Source: Sphingomonas bacterium (GTDB lineage: Bacteria > Pseudomonadota > Alphaproteobacteria > Sphingomonadales > Sphingomonadaceae). Taken from it: a DNA stretch of 5,291 nt. The first letter of the stretch is position 1, and each line of letters opens with the position of its first letter. The position numbers and the translations under genes are program-made. The notes below the pieces were generated by a model, which worked only from the letters and a program-made list of their open reading frames with translations, ran no database searches and had not been told where the DNA came from. Shown piece by piece: positions 1-4,257 of the stretch. Where the stretch lies: contig NZ_CAHJWX010000179.1 of the NCBI RefSeq assembly GCF_903643065.1, positions 1 to 5,291 of the forward strand, written 5' to 3'.

Positions 1-111
1 GCGCACCTGCCCCAGCCGCGCCGCGCCCGCCTCCGCCGCCACCGCGCGCTCATCGGCGGTGAGCCCCAGCAGCACGGCGGCGCGCGACGGATCGGGAAGG
101 GTGGGCGGCAT
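1..111 (-). CDS. Unidentified protein, N-terminal fragment cut by the window edge
   Basis: An open frame runs from ATG at 111-109 off the left edge, giving 37 residues that begin MPPTLPDPSRAAVLLGLTAD and are rich in Ala, Arg and Glu. The minus-strand sequence just before the start reads GAAGGGTG, a usable Shine-Dalgarno with a short spacer. An in-frame GTG directly upstream (114-112) is an alternative start but lies inside that site. Third-codon positions are almost all G or C, as in the core genes further right. No signal peptide or known motif is visible in this short piece, and I do not recognise the family. The gene points away from the low-GC stretch that follows, so it marks the left border of that stretch. 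Confidence 0.6.
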   Translation of the reverse strand, partial: MPPTLPDPSRAAVLLGLTADERAVAAEAGAARLGQVR

Positions 112-411
112 CACCCTTCGCGGGTAGGGGGGAGTGGTTGCCGAAAGGTTAATCCTGAGTGAGGAGCACGATGACCGGCTCTTCAGAATATCGCCCGCAG
201 GCGACAGCGGTCGTGAGGGCGATGCCGGGGCGAGATACGGCGACGAACTCGTCATCATGACCAGCTACCCGCCTGGCGTGTCCATTATGACGAGGCCCGC
301 TTGCGGAAGGCGCTGGGCTACGGCTCAATTCGCGATTACATCATGCAACCCGCGAGGCACCGTCACAATCCGGAAGCAATGACATCGCGGCCGAGTCTAC
401 CGGAGGAAGAA
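112..411. other. Intergenic stretch without a convincing gene
   Basis: These 300 bases hold no frame I would call a gene. Three short open frames in three different phases follow one another with ATGA overlaps. The first is ATG 171 to TGA 258-260, preceded by a good Shine-Dalgarno (GAGGAG, 161-166). The second is ATG 257 to TGA 380-382. The third begins at ATG 379 and runs in frame into the fragment at 412. None of the translations resembles a family I know. The pattern fits either a decayed gene with frame slips or chance. The frame-1 translation around 250-340 contains a protein-like run, LPAWRVHYDEARLRKALGYG, but no start codon precedes it in that frame. No tRNA or clear terminator is visible. 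Confidence 0.5.
402..406 (+). promoter_or_regulatory. Ribosome-binding site deciding the start at 412
   Basis: GGAGG, five bases before ATG 412, is one of the strongest Shine-Dalgarno sites in the window. It favours 412 over the in-frame ATG at 379 as the start of the reading frame. The downstream frame at ATG 544 has only AAAAGG one base from its start, which is too close to work well, so this site is likely the original initiation signal for the whole 412-1062 region. Confidence 0.6.
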
Positions 412-537
412 ATGAAGGTACCTGTTTACGTATCATCGACGCTGAAGAAGCTGGGATACATCCAAACGGATAATCACACCTTTGTCGCTAGAGCTCCTAG
501 CTCAACTCTTGAGCACGCCTTGCATATCATGGTTTGA
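412..537 (+). pseudogene. N-terminal piece (41 aa) of a TGA-split gene
   Basis: ATG 412 opens a 41-residue frame that ends at TGA 535-537. The next long frame (ATG 544) is in the same phase only two codons later, so one TGA separates them. The N-terminal text, with LKKLGYIQTDNHTF near residues 9-22, has the pattern 'LkklGf...ntF' that opens DUF4304-like proteins, and the piece breaks off inside what looks like a beta strand (ALHIMV). I therefore read it as the front of a 216-codon gene whose codon 42 changed to TGA, for example from TGG (Trp). A real 41-residue peptide translationally coupled to the downstream gene is the alternative. Codon use and base composition match the low-GC downstream part rather than the neighbouring core genes. 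Confidence 0.5.
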
Positions 538-543
538 AAAGGC

Positions 544-1062
544 ATGGGAGATCAGATTTCGATTGAGTGTTGTATAACAGAACCGTCGGTGGAAAGTTTC
601 GCAATCGATTGTGCTCGGGATTTTGCGCCAAACCTGTACGGTGATATGCTTGACACAGGCGTGCGCACCATCCGGTTCCCGCTCGGTGAGGTTGCGGGTT
701 GGGGCCCGCGCTGGTCCCTTCCGCTGGGCAGTAACAAAAGCGATACCGTAGATAAGATAATCAGGGGCCTTGATATTTTTGCGTTCCCATTAATGAGTAC
801 TATAAACAGCGATGAAACATTTTACAAAACTCTCAAGGAAGATATCAATCCGTTTCCGTGGCATTACTCCAATCACGCATTAAGAGCTGCTCAGTTTGTG
901 TATATGCATTTGCGTATTGGTGAAGAGGAAGATGAAGCAGAAGCTCTCTTGATGCCCTTTCGTTCGTTGATTGAGAACAGTCTATTCAATGCTGAGCTAG
1001 GTCCTTACCTAAAAGGGTGGTGCAGCGTTACCGCGCTCAAATCTCTTGATCAAATAGGTTAG
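544..1062 (+). CDS. Hypothetical protein, DUF4304-like layout, low GC (likely lacks its N-terminus)
   Basis: This 172-residue frame starts at ATG 544 and stops at TAG 1060-1062. It has no signal peptide or membrane segment and should be cytoplasmic. Its middle, a GWGPRWSLPLG segment (about residues 53-63), a helix, then FAFPLMSTINSDETFYKTL (about 79-97), follows the order seen in DUF4304-type proteins: a Trp-rich strand, then a helix ending in 'lP.l..i.s.e.f...L'. That assignment is a pattern judgement only. The function of such proteins is unknown; small low-GC proteins of this sort are sometimes immunity proteins of toxin systems, but no toxin gene is visible here. The start has no proper Shine-Dalgarno, and the missing N-terminal strand lies upstream in the same frame beyond TGA 535-537. 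The gene is therefore either a truncated remnant or expressed by coupling. Base composition (about 40% G+C at 781-900) and codons such as ATA point to horizontal acquisition. Confidence 0.55.
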   Translation: MGDQISIECCITEPSVESFAIDCARDFAPNLYGDMLDTGVRTIRFPLGEVAGWGPRWSLPLGSNKSDTVDKIIRGLDIFAFPLMSTINSDETFYKTLKEDINPFPWHYSNHALRAAQFVYMHLRIGEEEDEAEALLMPFRSLIENSLFNAELGPYLKGWCSVTALKSLDQIG

Positions 1063-1275
1063 TACATCGGCACGCTGAACGATGTGACGAGCGCGTCGTT
1101 CGGCGACCTCAATCGCTGATGGTCGCGAGTAGCTCGTTCGAACGGGTGCGATCCACGACAAAGGCGATCCCGATCATTACCCTTCTTCACCCCCGCCAGC
1201 CCAGCCAGCAGCACCTCACGACGACGTTCTTCATGGTGTCCGGTTGCCAATCATGATGTTCTGATCAAGGTACCG

Positions 1276-1310
1276 GTCGGCAGCGACTCCGTTCAAGGAG
1301 TCGTGCCGAC
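1276..1310. repeat. Strong imperfect hairpin before the methyltransferase RBS
   Basis: The left arm 1276-1290 (GTCGGCAGCGACTCC) pairs with the right arm 1297-1310 (GGAGTCGTGCCGAC). This gives 14 base pairs broken only by one bulged G at 1283, around a 6-nt loop GTTCAA. No T-run follows, so it is not a classic Rho-independent terminator. The right arm ends one base before the AGGAGG ribosome-binding site (1311-1316), which stays outside the stem. It may be a 5'-leader stem that stabilises mRNA or keeps the ribosome site open, a factor-binding palindrome, or one copy of a dispersed repeat. The sequence alone does not decide between these. Confidence 0.6.
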
Positions 1311-1316
1311 AGGAGG
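1311..1316 (+). promoter_or_regulatory. Ribosome-binding site for the FkbM-type methyltransferase
   Basis: AGGAGG lies ten bases before ATG 1327. It rules out the longer in-frame GTG start at 1303, which would place this site inside the coding region and the start codon inside the hairpin arm. Confidence 0.65.
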
Positions 1317-1326
1317 GGGTGTTGGG

Positions 1327-2142
1327 ATGCAAACCGGGGCATTGAGATCGGTGGCGCGCAAGGTTCGTGACGAAGTCGCGCCCTTGCAGGGGCTTATCGG
1401 CTTTCGAGCCTATCGCCGGCTACAGGCCCGGCCGCGTTACTGCGAGGGCTCGGTCATGTTCCGGGGGCGCCGCCTGCGCTATTCGGATGCCGAAGGCTTC
1501 GCTCACTCGCTCGTGGAAATCTACCGGCAACAGGTCTACCTGTTCGATGACCGGACGGGATCGCCGCACATCATCGATGCCGGCGCCAATATTGGACTGA
1601 GCGTCCTTTACTTCAAAGATCGGTTCCCGCGCGCGTCGGTCGTCGCGTATGAGCCCGACGAAGAGATCTTCGACATGCTCGCGGACAATGTCGGGCAACT
1701 GCCCGATGTCACGCTGCACCGTGCCGCCGCCTGGATCGCGGACACGGAGCTGACTTTTTACCGGGAGCGATCGCTCGCCGGCTCCGTCGCCGCCGACTTT
1801 GACGGGCGGGGTGACAAGGTGAAGGTGCCGGCCGTGCGATTGCGCGACGAGATCACCAAGCGCCGGGTCACTTTCCTCAAGATCGACATCGAAGGCGCCG
1901 AGAACGAGGTGCTGTTCGACATCGCCGATGTCCTCGACAATGTGGAGCGGCTCTTCTTCGAATATCACAGCGTCGCCGGGGATCGGCAACGGCTGGGTCA
2001 GCTGTTGAACCTCGTCACGGAACGTGGCTTTCGCTTCGTCATCAACGGGACGCACGGACCCGGCCTGCCGTTCGTCGAGAGCGCGCGGTTCGGCTTCGAC
2101 CTTCAGTGCAACGTCTTCTGCTATCGCAATCTGCCGAACTGA
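1327..2142 (+). CDS. FkbM-family SAM-dependent methyltransferase
   Basis: A 271-residue cytoplasmic enzyme predicted to transfer a methyl group from S-adenosylmethionine, probably to a hydroxyl of a sugar or other small molecule as in the FkbM (Methyltransf_21) family. The class I Rossmann signature is clear: IIDAGANIG at 82-90 (the DxGxNxG SAM loop) and YEPDEE around 108-113, whose acidic residue E109 should hold the SAM ribose. The family signature FLKIDIEGAE lies at about 183-192. An N-terminal extension of about 75 residues has no motif I know. I chose ATG 1327 because AGGAGG sits ten bases upstream. The substrate cannot be read from the sequence. Family members often sit in polysaccharide or O-antigen clusters, but here no glycosyltransferase or sugar gene is nearby, so it is an orphan. 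It converges on ispH with 16 bases between the stops, and a strong hairpin precedes it. Confidence 0.88.
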   Translation: MQTGALRSVARKVRDEVAPLQGLIGFRAYRRLQARPRYCEGSVMFRGRRLRYSDAEGFAHSLVEIYRQQVYLFDDRTGSPHIIDAGANIGLSVLYFKDRFPRASVVAYEPDEEIFDMLADNVGQLPDVTLHRAAAWIADTELTFYRERSLAGSVAADFDGRGDKVKVPAVRLRDEITKRRVTFLKIDIEGAENEVLFDIADVLDNVERLFFEYHSVAGDRQRLGQLLNLVTERGFRFVINGTHGPGLPFVESARFGFDLQCNVFCYRNLPN

Positions 2143-2167
2143 CCGGCGCCCACCGCCGTCACGCCGG
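2143..2167. terminator. Possible short bidirectional terminator stem between convergent genes
   Basis: CCGGCG (2143-2148) is complementary to CGCCGG (2162-2167), a perfect 6-bp GC stem with a 13-nt loop. It begins on the base after the methyltransferase stop and overlaps the ispH stop. There is no T-run on either strand, so it would be a weak or Rho-assisted signal. Such short stems also occur by chance in GC-rich DNA. Confidence 0.2.
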
Positions 2168-3103
2168 CTCCAATTCCCTCGGCAGCTTGAACGTGATCGT
2201 CTCGCGCGTCTGTTCGACTTCGCGCTCGGTCAGCTCGAAGCGGGTGGCGAGCAGGTCCACCAGTTCGCGCACGAGCAGCTCGGGGGCGGACGCGCCGGCG
2301 GTGATGCCCAGCGTGGTGACGCCGTCCAGGAACGACCAGTCGAGCTCGGCGGCGCGTTGGATCAGGTGGGCGGGCGTGCCCTCGCGCTCGGCGACCTCGA
2401 CCAGCCGCAACGAGTTGGACGAATTGGGGGCGCCGATCACCAGCAGGGCGTCGCACGCCGCCGCGATCGCCTTCACCGCCGCCTGCCGATTGGACGTGGC
2501 GTAGCAGATGTCCTCGCCGCGCGGCGCCTGCATCAGCGGGAAGCGCGCCTGCAGCGCGGCGACGACGGCGGCGGTATCGTCCACCGACAGCGTGGTCTGC
2601 GTCAGGAAGGCGAGGTTGGCGGGATCGGCGGGCACAAAGGCGGCCACGTCCGCGATCGTCTCGATCAGCGTCATCGCGCCGGGCGGCACCTGGCCCAGCG
2701 TGCCGATCACCTCCGGATGGCCCTGGTGACCGATGAACAGGATGTGGCGCCCCGCCTCCACCAGCCGCTCGGCCTGGCGATGCACCCTGGAGACGAGCGG
2801 GCAGGTGGCGTCGAGGTAGGACAGGCCCCGATCGCGCGCCGCCGCCGGCACCGACTTGGGCACGCCATGCGCGGAGAAGACCACCGGCGCGTCGTCGGGC
2901 ACCTGGTCCAGCTCTTCCACGAACACCGCGCCCTTGGCCTTGAGACTGTCGACGACGAAGCGGTTGTGGACGATCTCGTGGCGGACATAGACCGGGCGCC
3001 CGTGCCGTTCGAGCGCGAGCTCGACGATGCGGATCGCGCGGTCAACGCCCGCGCAGAAGCCGCGCGGGGCGGCGATGAGGAGCTGGAGCGCGGGCCTGGA
3101 CAC
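2159..3103 (-). CDS. ispH: 4-hydroxy-3-methylbut-2-enyl diphosphate reductase (IspH/LytB)
   Basis: This is the last enzyme of the MEP pathway. It reduces HMBPP to isopentenyl and dimethylallyl diphosphate with a [4Fe-4S] cluster and electrons from a ferredoxin- or flavodoxin-type donor, in the cytoplasm. The 314 residues are the normal family length and complete. The three cluster cysteines are C17 (in [12 protein letters not shown]), C101 ([11 protein letters not shown]) and C200 ([11 protein letters not shown]). Substrate-binding residues are visible as H46 (HEIVHNRFV), H79 ([10 protein letters not shown]), H129 and the catalytic E131 ([11 protein letters not shown]), the Thr pair near 170 ([10 protein letters not shown]), and the S228/N230 segment (GAPNSSNS). 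The start is GTG 3103: an in-frame TAG lies three codons upstream, no ATG is available before the first motif, and AAGG precedes it. It is divergent from the lipoprotein gene, with 57 bp between them. Confidence 0.97.
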   Translation of the reverse strand: MSRPALQLLIAAPRGFCAGVDRAIRIVELALERHGRPVYVRHEIVHNRFVVDSLKAKGAVFVEELDQVPDDAPVVFSAHGVPKSVPAAARDRGLSYLDATCPLVSRVHRQAERLVEAGRHILFIGHQGHPEVIGTLGQVPPGAMTLIETIADVAAFVPADPANLAFLTQTTLSVDDTAAVVAALQARFPLMQAPRGEDICYATSNRQAAVKAIAAACDALLVIGAPNSSNSLRLVEVAEREGTPAHLIQRAAELDWSFLDGVTTLGITAGASAPELLVRELVDLLATRFELTEREVEQTRETITFKLPRELEPA

Positions 3104-3160
3104 GGGCCTTGCCTAGCCCATTCGCTTGCGCGGGGCAAAAGCGGTTTCTATGGGCGGCCC
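3104..3160. promoter_or_regulatory. Divergent intergenic region of ispH and the lipoprotein gene
   Basis: Both genes start outward from this 57-bp spacer, so at least one promoter should lie here or reach into a neighbouring gene. A TTCTAT at 3146-3151 could be a plus-strand -10 box, but no -35 at the right distance is convincing. The minus strand offers TTTGCC followed 17 bases later by CTAGGC, which is weak. I see no operator-like palindrome. The position is supported, the boxes are not. Confidence 0.35.
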
Positions 3161-3817
3161 ATGCAGGTGACGGCGGAACGGATCGGGCGAGCGGCGGTGT
3201 TGGCCGCGGCCTTGGGTGTATCGGCCTGCGCGGGACGCGGCGAGCTGGACTCGAGCGGGACGGGCATCGCCACCGTGCGCTCCGCCTGCCCCAGCGTGGG
3301 CGTGCCGGCGGGCACCGGCGACGTGACGCTGTTCGATCCCGCCGGCCGCCGCGACGCGGACGCGCTGGACCTGTCGGCGACCATGACCAACGTCCGCTCG
3401 ACCTGCACCGACCAGGGCGACCAGATCCTGACCGGCGTGACCTTCGACGTGCAGGCGCGGCGCCAGCGCACGGGGGCGCCCCGCGACGTGACGCTGCCCT
3501 TCTTCATCGCGGTGGTGCGCGGCGGCAGCGCGGTGGTGGCCAAGCGCGTGAGCCAGGTCACGCTCCATTTCGACGCGGGCAGCACCCGCGCGCAGGGGCC
3601 CGGCACCGCGTCGACGCTGGTGACGCGTACGGCGGCGACGCTGCCCGACGCGATCCGCCGCCAGATCACCCGCAAGCGCAAGGCGGGCGACGAGGACGCC
3701 GCCGTCGACCCGCTCACCCAGCCGGAGGTCCGCGCCGCCGTGCTGCGCACGAGCTTCGAGGCGCTGGTGGGGTTCCAGCTGACGGATGAGCAGTTGAAGT
3801 ACAACGCTACGCGTTAA
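3161..3817 (+). CDS. Predicted lipoprotein of unknown function
   Basis: A 218-residue protein with a lipoprotein signal peptide: charged start (ERIGR), hydrophobic core AAVLAAALG and lipobox VSAC with C23 as the lipidated residue. The residue after C23 is Ala, so export to the outer membrane is likely. The mature part contains two matching segments, TVRSACPS (C43) and NVRSTCTD (C82), whose cysteines could form a disulfide. A beta-rich middle follows (DQILTGVTFDVQA and PFFIAVVRGGSAVVAKRV), then a charged stretch RRQITRKRKAGDED near 164-177 and an amphipathic C-terminus. I recognise no named domain; the type seems familiar from sphingomonads but its role is unknown. ATG 3161 is the only start giving a correct signal peptide, although its Shine-Dalgarno is poor (GGGCGG). 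The frame stays open far upstream antisense to ispH, a high-GC artefact. The stop codon touches the first repeat of the following cassette. Confidence 0.8.
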   Translation: MQVTAERIGRAAVLAAALGVSACAGRGELDSSGTGIATVRSACPSVGVPAGTGDVTLFDPAGRRDADALDLSATMTNVRSTCTDQGDQILTGVTFDVQARRQRTGAPRDVTLPFFIAVVRGGSAVVAKRVSQVTLHFDAGSTRAQGPGTASTLVTRTAATLPDAIRRQITRKRKAGDEDAAVDPLTQPEVRAAVLRTSFEALVGFQLTDEQLKYNATR

Positions 3818-3849
3818 GGGAGTAGGGGGTAGGAGATAGGGAGTAGGGG
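3818..3849 (+). repeat. Left array of 7-nt repeats (GGGAGTA), slightly degenerate
   Basis: Four heptamers in a row: GGGAGTA (3818-3824), GGGGGTA (3825-3831), GGAGATA (3832-3838) and GGGAGTA (3839-3845), then GGGG. The first base follows the TAA stop of the lipoprotein gene directly. The array is the inverted counterpart of the right array at 4228-4257, with 26 of 30 positions matching when aligned in inverted orientation. It also contains the only Shine-Dalgarno candidate for the TTG start at 3853 (GGAG at 3840-3843, nine bases before it). Confidence 0.85.
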
Positions 3850-3852
3850 TCG

Positions 3853-4227
3853 TTGGAGCCGATCCGCAGCTATCGCGATCTGATCGTATGGCAGCGTAGC
3901 TTGGAGCTCGCCGAGCGAGTGTACCAGTTCACTCGTGCTTACCCGCGCGATGAGCTGTTTGGGTTGACGTCACAGACACGCCGCGCGGCGACGTCGGTCG
4001 TCGCCAACATCGCCGAGGGCCATGGCCGGGGGACGCGCGGGGCTTATGCCGGCTTCGTCAGGATAGCCCGAGGCTCCTTGTGCGAGCTGGAGACGCATTT
4101 GTTACTGGCTGCTCGGATCGGCCTCGGCGATCCTCTACAGATTGACCAACTGCTGACCGACACGGATGAGATCGGTCGCATGCTCCGCGCCCTGATCGCC
4201 CGCTTGCGCATACCGGAAGCCCGGTAA
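3853..4227 (+). CDS. Four-helix-bundle protein, 23S rRNA intervening-sequence / Avd-like family
   Basis: A 124-residue all-alpha cytoplasmic protein of the TIGR02436 / PF05635 family. The signature is complete: SYRDLIVWQRS at 6-16, DELFGLTSQTRRAATS at 33-48, the conserved loop NIAEGHGRG at 52-60, and ARGSLCELETHL at 72-83. The length is typical. Family members are encoded inside 23S rRNA intervening sequences of bacteria such as Leptospira and Coxiella, and the Avd accessory protein of diversity-generating retroelements shares the fold, a basic multimer that binds nucleic acid. The role of stand-alone copies like this one is unknown. TTG 3853 is the only possible start, because an in-frame TAG lies at 3844-3846 and no other start precedes the first conserved motif. 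The Shine-Dalgarno lies in the left repeat array. The gene may be co-transcribed with the lipoprotein gene 35 bases upstream and converges on priA. No reverse transcriptase or rRNA is in the window. Confidence 0.9.
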   Translation: MEPIRSYRDLIVWQRSLELAERVYQFTRAYPRDELFGLTSQTRRAATSVVANIAEGHGRGTRGAYAGFVRIARGSLCELETHLLLAARIGLGDPLQIDQLLTDTDEIGRMLRALIARLRIPEAR

Positions 4228-4257
4228 CCTACTCCCTACTCCCTACTCCCTACTCCC
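4228..4257 (-). repeat. Right array: four perfect GGGAGTA units, G-quadruplex motif on the minus strand
   Basis: On the plus strand this reads CC followed by four perfect TACTCCC units (4230-4257). On the minus strand it is GGG-AGTA repeated four times, which meets the canonical G-quadruplex rule of four G3 runs with loops of four. It fills the whole 30-bp gap between the stop of the four-helix-bundle gene and that of priA. In the priA transcript the G-rich strand would come immediately after the stop codon. It could slow polymerase, stabilise the 3' end or act as a boundary between the convergent genes. Its perfection, compared with the degenerate left array, suggests recent expansion or homogenisation. 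Confidence 0.85.

Larger units (their letters stand above)
3818..4257. mobile_element. 440-bp cassette: four-helix-bundle gene between inverted heptamer arrays
   Basis: A single gene of the 23S rRNA intervening-sequence protein family is enclosed by two arrays of the same 7-nt unit in opposite orientation. Both edges fall on the base after a neighbour's stop codon (TAA 3815-3817 on the left, the priA TGA 4260-4258 on the right). Known intervening sequences in 23S rRNA have the same plan, a family gene or remnant within inverted repeats forming a long stem, but here the unit lies between protein genes. I see no transposase, no target-site duplication and no terminal motif beyond the repeats, so mobility is inferred from architecture only. 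A non-mobile accessory gene flanked by expanded repeats is the alternative. Confidence 0.4.

Noticed and set aside
535..537. TGA as a selenocysteine codon
   Set aside because: No SECIS-like stem is evident just after the TGA, the surrounding residues do not look like a redox site, and a Trp-to-stop change explains the break more simply.
1135..1144. 10-bp palindrome CGTTCGAACG as an operator
   Set aside because: It is isolated, with no promoter boxes or nearby gene start to regulate. It is better explained as chance.
1063..1250. Short frames such as a plus-strand extension after the TAG at 1060 (YIGTLNDVTSASFGDLNR) and a 22-residue minus-strand peptide near 1119-1185 (start MIGIAFVVDRTRS)
   Set aside because: They look protein-like and may be remnants of older genes, but I cannot match them to a family and they are too short to support as genes.
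1303..1326. GTG 1303 as the methyltransferase start
   Set aside because: It lies in the hairpin arm and would put the AGGAGG site inside the gene. ATG 1327 has a proper spacer.
1420..2055. A 211-codon minus-strand frame inside the methyltransferase
   Set aside because: It is fully antisense to a gene with clear SAM-binding motifs and has no recognisable motif of its own.
2024..3817. A 597-codon plus-strand frame that would fuse an antisense copy of ispH to the lipoprotein
   Set aside because: GC-rich coding DNA often keeps an antisense frame open. The ispH strand has every catalytic motif, and the lipoprotein has its own signal peptide starting at 3161.
3818..4257. Heptamer arrays as a CRISPR or as part of a diversity-generating retroelement
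   Set aside because: The units are 7 nt in direct tandem without spacers, and there is no reverse transcriptase, template repeat or variable region. Only the Avd-like fold is shared.
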